Assembly: GCA_030695205.1 (NCBI GenBank)
Contig: JAUYTN010000015.1
Coordinates: forward strand, 1-64,000
DNA length: 64,000 bases
Reading direction: 5' to 3'
Origin: Burkholderiaceae bacterium
Lineage (GTDB): Bacteria; Pseudomonadota; Gammaproteobacteria; Burkholderiales; Burkholderiaceae_C
Shown: piece by piece, positions 57,022 through 64,000 of the stretch
How positions within the stretch are numbered: position 1 is the stretch's first letter
Layout: each line of letters opens with the position of its first letter
Notes under the pieces: generated by a model
Told to the model about the DNA's origin: nothing
What the model saw: only the letters and a program-made list of their open reading frames with translations
Database searches by the model: none
Program-made: the position numbers and the translations under genes

Positions 57022-59183
57022 CGCACAGGATTCCCATGTATCAGCCCACAGGGTGGCCGTTGGTGGCCAGGATTCGCCTGTTTCTGTGGTGCGTATTGGC
57101 CCTGACAGGTATCAATGCAGCCGCTCAAAACTCCATCCAGTCGGTGTCCACCTCCAGCCAGGGCAGCCTGGAGGTGGTGCGCGTCGAGACTGCAGCGCCG
57201 CTCCAGGCTGTGCCTGAGGGTTTCATTGTTCAAAGCCCGGCTAGGATCGCGTTTGATTTTCCGGAAGTCGCCAGCAATGTGCCCCGTCAGGCCCTGACCT
57301 CTTCCAAAGGTAATCTGCGCTCGGTCAATGTGGTGCAGGCGGGCAATCGGTCCCGCATGGTCCTGAATTTGCAACAAAGCACCAACTACGACGCCAAAAT
57401 CGAAGGCAATGTGCTGTTTCTCTACCTGCAGCCCGTCACTGCCACTGCGGTTCCGGTCAAGGAGTCGCCGTTGGTGACGGCACAGGAGGCGGTGCAGTTG
57501 CCATTCATCAAGGACATTGACTTTCGCAAGGCCAGTGAACTGGCTGGCCGGGTCATTGTGACCCTGCCCAACAGCCAAGTAGGGGTGGACATCAAGCAGC
57601 AGGGCAAAGCGCTGCTGGTCCAGTTTTCGGGGGTGGCGCTGCCCGAGGGGTTGCGCCGACGCCTGGATGTGGCCGATTTTGGTACCCCCATTCAATTTGT
57701 CAGGAGCACACAGTCCGGCCAGAACGTGCAGTTGCTCATCGAGCCCAAAGGTAACTGGGAGCACAGCGCCTACCAGAGCGACACCCAGTTCGTGCTGGAG
57801 GTGACAGAGCTCAAGGTTGACCCCAACAAGCTCACGGAAAAGCCGGGCTACAGCGGAGAAAAGCTCTCGCTGAATTTCCAGAACATTGAAATCCGCTCGC
57901 TGTTGCAGGTGATTGCGGATTTCACCAGCTTCAACATAGTGACCTCCGAGTCGGTCAGTGGTGCCGTCACCCTGCGCCTGAAGGATGTGCCTTGGGACCA
58001 GGCCCTGGACATCATCTTGCAGGCCAAGGGCTTGGGCGTCCGCAAAGCCGGCAATGTGCTGTGGGTGGCACCGAAAGACGAGCTGATTGCCAAGGAAAAG
58101 CAGGAGCTGGAAGCCAAGGTGAATGTGGAGAGCCTGGAGCCTTTGAAGACCCAGGTGTTCCAGTTGAAGTTTGCCAAAGCCGCCGATGTGGTGCCCCGTT
58201 TGGGTGGTGGGCAGGGCGCTGCAGCGCCCGCGCAGGGCGCGCAAGCGGGAGCAGGTTCGACAGGTTTGCTGTCAGTGCGAGGCAGCGTGTCGGCTGACCC
58301 CAGAACCAACCAGTTGTTTGTGACTGACATTCCGTCGCGATTGACGGCGGTACAAGCCTTGCTGGAGCGTATCGATGTGGGGGTGCAGCAGGTGGTGATC
58401 GAGGCGCGCATTGTGGAGGCCAATGACTCGTTTGGCCGAACCCTCGGTGTGCGTTTGGGTGGTGCAGACCTTCGGGGACTCAGAGGTGGTGATGCAGGTT
58501 TTGCGGTGGGCGGTGGCAACCGCCTTACCTTTGGCAGCAGCTACAGCGCTGCACAGAACTCAACCGGGTACTACGGGTCTGACGCCACGCTGGATTCCAG
58601 CTTCGTCAATTTGCCGGCGAAATCACTCAGCAGCACATCGACGGTTGTTCCGAGTTTTGCTATGACGCTGTTCAATCCCATGGCCAACCGCCTGCTCAAT
58701 TTGGAGATTCAGGCCATGGAGGCCGAGGGCAAAGGTACGGTGGTGTCGTCACCGCGTCTGATGACAGCAGACCAGGTCAAGGCCCTGATCGAGCAAGGTA
58801 CTGATATTCCGTATGTAGTAGCTACGCGAGACGGCAACACCCTTGCGTTCAAGAAGGCCGTGCTCAAACTGGAGGTGACGCCGCAAATCACTCCCGATGG
58901 GCAAATTATTTTGGATTTGGAAATCAACAAGGACAGTGTGGGCGAGAGATTGCCCCAGGGTGTGGCCATCAACACCAAGGCGATCAAAACCCAGGCCATT
59001 GTGGACAACGGCGGCACCATCATGTTGGGAGGGATTTTCGAATCCTCTGAAATTCGGTCGGAGAACAAGGTGCCGCTGCTGGGCGACTTGCCTTACGTGG
59101 GCAATTTGTTCAAGAACCGGTCGGTGGAAACAGACCGCAAGGAAATGCTGGTGTTTATCACACCCCGTATTTTGGGCAAGTGA
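57018..59183 (+). CDS. pilQ: Type IV pilus secretin PilQ
   Basis: A 721-aa outer-membrane secretin. Signal peptide ends GINAAAQ. AMIN-like domains occur at about 35-280, then N0/N1 domains (KLSLNFQNIEIRSLLQVIADF) and the secretin core with VVIEARIVEANDSFGRTLGV, GKGTVVSSPRLMTAD, and GGTIMLGGIFESSE ending VFITPRILGK. Forms the channel for pilus exit. ATG overlaps the pilP stop. In many relatives aroK-aroB follows; here a PilZ protein gene lies next on the opposite strand. Confidence 0.96.
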   Translation: MTHRIPMYQPTGWPLVARIRLFLWCVLALTGINAAAQNSIQSVSTSSQGSLEVVRVETAAPLQAVPEGFIVQSPARIAFDFPEVASNVPRQALTSSKGNLRSVNVVQAGNRSRMVLNLQQSTNYDAKIEGNVLFLYLQPVTATAVPVKESPLVTAQEAVQLPFIKDIDFRKASELAGRVIVTLPNSQVGVDIKQQGKALLVQFSGVALPEGLRRRLDVADFGTPIQFVRSTQSGQNVQLLIEPKGNWEHSAYQSDTQFVLEVTELKVDPNKLTEKPGYSGEKLSLNFQNIEIRSLLQVIADFTSFNIVTSESVSGAVTLRLKDVPWDQALDIILQAKGLGVRKAGNVLWVAPKDELIAKEKQELEAKVNVESLEPLKTQVFQLKFAKAADVVPRLGGGQGAAAPAQGAQAGAGSTGLLSVRGSVSADPRTNQLFVTDIPSRLTAVQALLERIDVGVQQVVIEARIVEANDSFGRTLGVRLGGADLRGLRGGDAGFAVGGGNRLTFGSSYSAAQNSTGYYGSDATLDSSFVNLPAKSLSSTSTVVPSFAMTLFNPMANRLLNLEIQAMEAEGKGTVVSSPRLMTADQVKALIEQGTDIPYVVATRDGNTLAFKKAVLKLEVTPQITPDGQIILDLEINKDSVGERLPQGVAINTKAIKTQAIVDNGGTIMLGGIFESSEIRSENKVPLLGDLPYVGNLFKNRSVETDRKEMLVFITPRILGK

Positions 59184-59313
59184 GCAAAAGAACCTCCTGC
59201 AGCGTCAGCTTCGGGAGGTTGTCGCTGCTGGCGGTTGGCACGAAGCGGTGCCTTGACGGCCTTCAATCCCCACACCGGGGTGGGGTTGATCGCTGGGCTG
59301 GCGAGCGCGAAGC

Positions 59314-60267
59314 TTACTCGTCCCGCACCCGGCTCATCAGGGTGATGGCGAGTTCGTTGACCAACCGGGCCAGCTCTTTGTCCAGGCTCATGGGCATGCG
59401 GCCAAACTCAATGCCCAGCTGAATCAGTTCCACCGGCTTTGTGGCGCCCATCGCTTGCATGGCCTGTTGCCGAAAAGACGCTGCTGGCGAGGCTGGCCGT
59501 GAGGGTTTGGCAACAGGCTTTTGCACCAACTGGTCAAAGCCGTGTGGCGCCTGCCTGGCGTGTTTGACGATCATTTCAGCTTCGTAGCTGCTGGTTGATC
59601 CATTGCCCGTCAGTGTGATCTTCCCTTGCTTGAAGCGCATGCCGACGTGGACTTCATCGGGCGGGGCCTTGACCAGAAGCGACACGCCACCGCAGCTGAT
59701 GTCCAGCACATGCACCTTTTCCAGGTACGGAACCCCCGGCACCACGCTGACCTCCAGCCCCGTGCCTTTGGGCACCGGTACCCTAAAACTGTCGCGGCGT
59801 TGCAGCCGGTGCATGGTGTGCGGCAGCTTGGCAATCAGGGCGTTTTCTTTGCCGTCTTTGGAGATACGGGTGTCCAGGGTTTCTGCTTCAAAGGTCAGCA
59901 ACACGCCCTGCAGCTTGGCCGAACCACGCAACACATAGCCACTGCCAATGTGGGGTGCGGCCATGGGCAGGTCAAATTCCATGGTGCCAGCCTCTTCATT
60001 GACCTCGAACACATTCGAGTTGAAGTTGGCCAACAGATGAGGGTTGGCCGGGTCCTGGGTGTTGACCACGACCACCACCGCCGCCTGACGGCTGTTTTGT
60101 ATTTGCTGGGTGAGCTTCAGGCGCTCGGCAGGGGTGTTGACCGCGTAGCCTGCATCGCCAAGGTCTCCTTGAATGAGCGCGTTGGTTTCTGCATTGAAGA
60201 CTTGCCTGAGTGGCTGTGTCTCTTGGAACTCGGTGTGGTCGTGCGCGTGGTCGTGGGAGTCTGGCAT
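59314..60267 (-). CDS. YcgR-type PilZ domain c-di-GMP effector
   Basis: A 317-aa protein. An N-terminal YcgR-like beta domain (about 20-150) is followed by a PilZ domain with RRDSFRV (RxxxR) and DISCGG (DxSxxG), the two c-di-GMP binding motifs. YcgR acts as a brake on flagellar motors. A His/Asp-rich start DSHDHAHDH is unusual. It lies convergently beyond pilQ, so it may instead tune pili; that is inferred. C-terminal tail of about 90 residues extends past PilZ. Confidence 0.87.
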   Translation of the reverse strand: MPDSHDHAHDHTEFQETQPLRQVFNAETNALIQGDLGDAGYAVNTPAERLKLTQQIQNSRQAAVVVVVNTQDPANPHLLANFNSNVFEVNEEAGTMEFDLPMAAPHIGSGYVLRGSAKLQGVLLTFEAETLDTRISKDGKENALIAKLPHTMHRLQRRDSFRVPVPKGTGLEVSVVPGVPYLEKVHVLDISCGGVSLLVKAPPDEVHVGMRFKQGKITLTGNGSTSSYEAEMIVKHARQAPHGFDQLVQKPVAKPSRPASPAASFRQQAMQAMGATKPVELIQLGIEFGRMPMSLDKELARLVNELAITLMSRVRDE

Positions 60268-60313
60268 GGCTCGATTCTAGTTCTCGCGGGGCTGCGGCAG
60301 ACACCCGCCAGCA

Positions 60314-61579
60314 TCACTGGTAGCTGCGCGCGTCTTCGATCATTTTGCCATCGTTGGGCAGACTGCCAGGGGCAAAGGAGACGATGGTGGCGCGGAGCTT
60401 GGTGACCTCGCGGACGGTGCTTTCCAGTCCACTGCGAAGCTCGTCGCTCATGTCGGGGCATTCCACGTGCAGGGCCATCTGATCGTTGGCCATTTCGCCG
60501 GTGACGACCAGCCTGACCTTGCCCACAGCGGGAAAACGTTTGGCCACTTCGTTGACCTGCCCAGGGTGGACGAACATGCCCTTGACCTTGGTGGTCTGGT
60601 CTGCCCGACCCATCCAGCCCTTGATGCGGGTGTTGGTGCGCCCGCTGGGGCAGGGGCCGGGCAGCACAGCGGAGAGGTCGCCGGTGCCAAAGCGGATCAG
60701 CGGGTAGTCAGGGTTGAGTACCGTGACCACCACCTCGCCCACTTCACCGTCGGGCACCGGGTCGCCGGTGCCTGGGCGAACAATTTCCAGCAGCACGCCC
60801 TCGTCCAGTACCAGGCCCTCACGGGCTGGGGTTTCGTAGGCGATGAGACCTGCATCGGCTGTGGCGTAGCACTGGTAGGCCTGGATGCCGCGCTCGCCCA
60901 GCCAGTCGCGCAGGCTGGGCGGAAAGGCTTCACCCGACACCATGGCTTTGGTGATGGAGAGCTTTTGCCCGGCTTCTTCGGCCTTTTCAACGAGGATGCG
61001 CAGGAAGCTGGGGGTGCCGGCGTAGGCGTTGGGTTGCAGATCGGCAATGGCCGCCAGCTGTTGCTCGGTGTTGCCCACGCCCGCAGGGATCACGGTGCAG
61101 CCCAGGGCGTGTGCCCCGGCCTCCATGATCCAGGCGCCGGGTGTCAGGTGGTAGCTGAAGGTGTTGTGCACCAGGTCGCCGGGCTCAAAGCCCGCCGCTG
61201 CCATGGCGCGGGCACTGCGCCAGTAGTCGGTGGCCTCGCCCTCTGGCTCGTAAATGGGGCCGGGAGACTGGTACACGCGGCGCGCACCTTTGGGGCGCAG
61301 CATGCCCTTCCACCCGATGGTGGAAAAGCCACCGAAGGCGTCGCCCCCGGCAGCGCGGCTGGCTTTTTGTTGCTCCAAAAGCTCGTGTTTGCGCACCACC
61401 GGCAGCGCGGCCAGTGCCGCTCGCGTGGTGATGCCGCTGGCATCGATCCCGGCGAGCTGGGCCGCCACCGCCGGGCTGTGGGCCTGGGCCTGGGCCAAGT
61501 GGGTGGGAAGCAGCGCCAGCAGCGCTGCCTCACGCACGGCGGGATCGCGGGTTTCGAGTGCGTCAAAAGAATGGGACAT
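60314..61579 (-). CDS. Phenylacetate-CoA ligase-like AMP-forming enzyme
   Basis: A 421-aa adenylating enzyme related to PaaK. The ATP/AMP region is YAGTPSFLRILVEKAEE, the aromatic or acid pocket YQCYATADAGLIAYETP, and RFGTGDLSAVLPGPCPSGRTNTRIKGWMGRADQTTKVKGMFVHP is typical of the PaaK C-terminal hinge. It would activate a carboxylic acid to its CoA ester. It lies with livF and a binding-protein gene, a common grouping for aromatic or acyl acid uptake. Substrate unknown. Confidence 0.85.
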   Translation of the reverse strand: MSHSFDALETRDPAVREAALLALLPTHLAQAQAHSPAVAAQLAGIDASGITTRAALAALPVVRKHELLEQQKASRAAGGDAFGGFSTIGWKGMLRPKGARRVYQSPGPIYEPEGEATDYWRSARAMAAAGFEPGDLVHNTFSYHLTPGAWIMEAGAHALGCTVIPAGVGNTEQQLAAIADLQPNAYAGTPSFLRILVEKAEEAGQKLSITKAMVSGEAFPPSLRDWLGERGIQAYQCYATADAGLIAYETPAREGLVLDEGVLLEIVRPGTGDPVPDGEVGEVVVTVLNPDYPLIRFGTGDLSAVLPGPCPSGRTNTRIKGWMGRADQTTKVKGMFVHPGQVNEVAKRFPAVGKVRLVVTGEMANDQMALHVECPDMSDELRSGLESTVREVTKLRATIVSFAPGSLPNDGKMIEDARSYQ

Positions 61580-61595
61580 GCCAGAGTCTTTTAAA

Positions 61596-61652
61596 TGATA
61601 GCTAAAAACGCACGCCAGTCATGCGTTGAGGTGGGAAAAGTATTAAAAAATC
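61596..61652 (+). repeat. AT-rich intergenic repeat, copy 8
   Basis: Begins TGATAGCTAAAAACGCACGC, then GTCATGCGTTGAGGTGGG and an AAAAGTATTAAAAAATC end. It matches the start of the other copies well but the middle is weaker. It lies between livF and the ligase gene. Confidence 0.55.
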
Positions 61653-61681
61653 AAAGACGAGCCTCCAAGGCTCTCGATCGA

Positions 61682-62491
61682 TCAGGCCAGCCAACGCTTG
61701 CGGCGTTTGTAGCTCTTGACATCCTTGAAGCTCTTGCGCTCGCCACCGCCCACACCAAGGTAGAACTCTTTCACGTCCTCGTTGTTGCGCAGGTCATCGG
61801 CGGTACCGTCCATCATGATGCGGCCCGACTCCATGATGTAGCCATAGTCGGCGTACTTCAGGGCCATGTTGGTGTTTTGCTCGGCAATCAGGAAGGTGAC
61901 TTTTTCTTTGGTGTTCAGGTCTTTCACGATCTCAAACACCTCCTGGACGATTTGCGGGGCCAGACCCATCGAGGGCTCGTCCAGCAGCACCACGCTGGGG
62001 TTTGCCATGAGGGCGCGGCCGATGGCGCACATTTGCTGCTCACCGCCGGAGGTGTAGGCCGCCTGGCTGGTGCGACGGGTTTTGAGACGGGGGAAGTAGG
62101 TGTACACCTTGTCGAGATTGGCGGCAATTTCGCCCTTGTCGGTGCGGGTGTAGCTGCCAGTCATCAGGTTTTCTTCGATGGTCAGGTGGGCAAAGCAGTG
62201 CCGCCCTTCCATCACCTGCACCACACCGCGCTTGACCAGGTCGGCGGGGGTCAGGTGCTCGATGCGCTCGCCCCGCAGCTCCACGCTGCCTTTGGTGACT
62301 TCTCCCCGCTCAGCCTTGAGCAGGTTGGAAATGGCACGAAGCGTCGTGGTTTTACCGGCGCCGTTGCCACCAAGAATGGCAGCAATCTGGCCTTGCGCCA
62401 CCGTCAGTGATACCCCTTTGAGCACCAGAATGACGTGGTTGTAAATGACTTCAATGCCGTTGACGTTGATGACGATGTTGGGGTTGCTCAT
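61682..62491 (-). CDS. livF: Branched-chain/aromatic-type ABC transporter ATPase LivF
   Basis: A 269-aa ATPase. Walker A LGGNGAGKTT, Q-loop VQVMEGRHCFAHLT, signature TSGGEQQMCAIGRAL, Walker B VVLLDEPSMGLAPQIV are all LivF-like. The minus-strand AAAGG 5 bp before ATG 62491 decides the start; the longer start would add MSRKVN. A C-terminal extension rich in Lys and Arg is present. LivG, H and M are outside the window or elsewhere. Confidence 0.93.
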   Translation of the reverse strand: MSNPNIVINVNGIEVIYNHVILVLKGVSLTVAQGQIAAILGGNGAGKTTTLRAISNLLKAERGEVTKGSVELRGERIEHLTPADLVKRGVVQVMEGRHCFAHLTIEENLMTGSYTRTDKGEIAANLDKVYTYFPRLKTRRTSQAAYTSGGEQQMCAIGRALMANPSVVLLDEPSMGLAPQIVQEVFEIVKDLNTKEKVTFLIAEQNTNMALKYADYGYIMESGRIMMDGTADDLRNNEDVKEFYLGVGGGERKSFKDVKSYKRRKRWLA

Positions 62492-62538
62492 ATTGACCTT
62501 TCGACTCATCTCAGCCCCGCACGCGAGGCTGGGATGAG

Positions 62539-62573
62539 GCATCGACCGTTCGCCGATTCGCAGCGGTCGATGC
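62539..62573 (-). repeat. Inverted repeat between the binding-protein gene and livF
   Basis: A perfect 10-bp inverted repeat, GCATCGACCG and CGGTCGATGC, with a 15-nt spacer. No T-run follows on the minus strand, so it is not a simple terminator. A second hairpin (62601-62616) lies beside it. Together they could trim or stabilise transcript between a highly expressed binding protein and livF. Confidence 0.75.
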
Positions 62574-62600
62574 GGGTTCATCCGGCCTGGTGGCTTACCA

Positions 62601-62616
62601 GGGGGCTGTGGCCCCC
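62601..62616 (-). repeat. GC-rich hairpin downstream of the binding-protein gene
   Basis: A 6-bp GC stem, GGGGGC and GCCCCC, with a TGTG loop, lying 29 bp after the binding-protein gene stop. No T-run follows on either strand. Confidence 0.6.
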
Positions 62617-62645
62617 CGGTTCGCTGCCAGGCACCTGGTTCACCA

Positions 62646-63983
62646 TCAGGACTGGCAGTCCTTGGCGTCGCGACGGGTCAGCTTTTTCTCGGCAGCGTAT
62701 TTGTCGGCCGAGGCCTTGACCAGTGGGCGAATGATTTGCTCATCGGCCTGCAGCCAGTCGGAAGCCCAGGTGAACTTGGAGCCGTCCCAGGTGTGTACAC
62801 GGGTCCAGGCGGAGCCCATGTGGTCGGCGCAAGAGGTGGACACAGGGCGCATCACACCCTTGAAGCCGAGCGCATCGAGCTTGGCCTGGGTCAGGTTCAG
62901 GTTCTCGTAGCCCCAGCGAGCCTGCTCGCCCGTCACGACCTTGCCTTTGCCGAAGCGCTCCTGGGCTGCACGCACCCCTTCGGTGGCGAGCATGGCACCG
63001 ACCACACCGCGCATGTACAGCACGCTGCCCACTTCTTCCTTGGGGCCTGTGCCCTGGCCTTTGGCGTGCACTTTGTCGAGGATTTCCTTGACCACGGCCG
63101 AACCGTATTCGGCACCGTGCTGCATCATCACCGCGCTGTAACCCTTGGCGCCTGCACCCACGTCTTTCAGGTCAGGCTCGGCACCCGACCACCAGGTGCC
63201 AAACACTTTTTCACGCGGGTAGCCCGTTGCCACAGCCTCTTTGATGGCGGTTGCGGTCATCACGCCCCAGGTTTGCATCACGACGAAATCGGGGCGCTGC
63301 TGGCGGACCTGCAACCAAATGGACTTTTGTTCAACGCCAGGGGCTGGCACTGGCAGCAGTTGCAACGAGAAGCCGTGCATGGCCGCGCGTTCCTGGATGA
63401 TGGGCAGCAGTTCTTTGCCAAACGGGCTGTCGTGGTAGACCACGGCAATTTTCTTGCCCTTCATCTTGTCCCAGCCGCCCTCTTTGTTGGCGATGTGCTG
63501 CAGCACGGTGTCGCCAGCCACCCAGTAGTGGCCAATGAGCGGGAAGTTCCACTTGAACACGCCGCCGTCGGCCGAGTCGCTGCGTCCGTAGCCGGACGTG
63601 ATCATGGGGATTTTGTCGTTGGGGATTTTTTCGGTCAGTGCAAACGTGATGCCAGTGGACAGTGGCTGGAACACTGTGGCGCCACCGTGTTTGCCCTTGA
63701 GGCGCTCGTAGCACTCCACGCCACGGTCGGTGGCATAACCTGTTTCGCACTCTTCAACCAGGGTCTTGACCCCGTTGATGCCGCCGCGCTCGTTCACGAG
63801 CTTCATGTAATCGTTGTGGCCGTTGGCCCAGGGTGTTGCGTTGGGGGCAACGGGTCCGGTGCGTCCCGACAAGACGGGGAAGAACTGCTCTTTGGCCTGG
63901 GCAAATGCAGACGGGGCCATCACCGTGGAGGCCACGGCCGCGCACACCAGCGACGCGGACAGAGCGACTTGTTTCAGTTTCAT
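62646..63983 (-). CDS. Periplasmic binding protein of a LivK-like ABC transporter
   Basis: A 445-aa secreted binding protein with signal peptide ending MAPSAFAQ. LSGRTGPVAPNATPWANGHNDYMKLVNERGGINGV is the LivK-type N-lobe, and KIAVVYHDSPFGKELLP is the start of the second lobe. AGGAG lies 8 bp before ATG 63983, a strong ribosome site. It is longer than LivK (about 370 aa). It probably binds aromatic or branched acids for a transporter whose permeases lie past the right edge. Confidence 0.92.
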   Translation of the reverse strand: MKLKQVALSASLVCAAVASTVMAPSAFAQAKEQFFPVLSGRTGPVAPNATPWANGHNDYMKLVNERGGINGVKTLVEECETGYATDRGVECYERLKGKHGGATVFQPLSTGITFALTEKIPNDKIPMITSGYGRSDSADGGVFKWNFPLIGHYWVAGDTVLQHIANKEGGWDKMKGKKIAVVYHDSPFGKELLPIIQERAAMHGFSLQLLPVPAPGVEQKSIWLQVRQQRPDFVVMQTWGVMTATAIKEAVATGYPREKVFGTWWSGAEPDLKDVGAGAKGYSAVMMQHGAEYGSAVVKEILDKVHAKGQGTGPKEEVGSVLYMRGVVGAMLATEGVRAAQERFGKGKVVTGEQARWGYENLNLTQAKLDALGFKGVMRPVSTSCADHMGSAWTRVHTWDGSKFTWASDWLQADEQIIRPLVKASADKYAAEKKLTRRDAKDCQS

Positions 63984-64000
63984 TTCAGTTGTCTCCTAGA

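Noticed and set aside
59190..59290. Terminator after pilQ
   Set aside because: AACCTCC/GGAGGTT and CCCCAC/GTGGGG hairpins occur but without T-runs; too weak to annotate.

Overview
The window is GC-rich chromosomal DNA with densely packed genes, most of them coupled by overlapping stop and start codons. Gene content and protein style point to a betaproteobacterium of the Burkholderiales, probably a Comamonadaceae relative such as Rhodoferax or Hydrogenophaga. The evidence is System II cytochrome maturation, a pilMNOPQ locus beside cyaY and PBP1A, a yqgE-ruvX-pyrR-pyrB-pyrX operon, MaoC/Pta and DUF3141 genes, and a family of short AT-rich intergenic repeats. The genus assignment is inference. 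I recognised no tRNA, rRNA, CRISPR array, transposase or phage gene.

Layout. 1-2.7 kb: 3' part of a ChpA/PilL-type chemosensory kinase with a GCCAGA hexamer tract. 2.7-4.3 kb: photolyase on the minus strand. 4.3-9.6 kb: yqgE, ruvX, pyrR, pyrB, a catalytically dead dihydroorotase (pyrX), plsC and aroK. 9.6-20.6 kb: a copper and redox region with two DUF2946 proteins, an SCO protein, two PCuAC copper chaperones, a CpxP/Spy-like protein, a Crp/Fnr-type regulator, an mbnP-mbnH pair coupled to an outer-membrane-type protein, a DUF2202 lipoprotein and an OmpR/EnvZ-type two-component system. 20.5-29.6 kb: a cytochrome b561 remnant, arsC, an atoDA-hydrolase operon, a frameshifted MaoC-Pta gene, DUF3141, a FabI-like reductase, and a PepSY/cytochrome b561 pair.

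29.7-41.3 kb: a flavocytochrome c sulfide-dehydrogenase-like pair, FbpBC iron-transport parts separated by a methyltransferase gene, a c'-type cytochrome lipoprotein, an ABC/FtsX/AttH-type export module and a DUF2799 lipoprotein. 41.3-51.5 kb: metK, two lipid A acyltransferase homologues, a dehalogenase-like hydrolase, engB, cytochrome c4, a possible small RNA, resB-ccsA, lptM and cyaY. 51.5-59.2 kb: PBP1A and pilMNOPQ. 59.3-64 kb: a PilZ/YcgR protein, a phenylacetate-CoA-ligase-like enzyme, and the LivF and binding-protein genes of a branched-chain or aromatic-type ABC transporter that continues past the right edge.

The most notable system is the copper and redox region. The mbnP-mbnH-barrel genes form one coupled unit. 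Copper chaperones, metal-efflux-like small proteins, a Crp-type regulator and a two-component system lie immediately around it. A second theme is rearrangement: a decayed b561 gene overlaps the 3' end of the histidine kinase, a single-base frameshift breaks the MaoC-Pta gene, aroK and lysA are not in their common positions, and the AT-rich repeat occurs at least eight times between genes.
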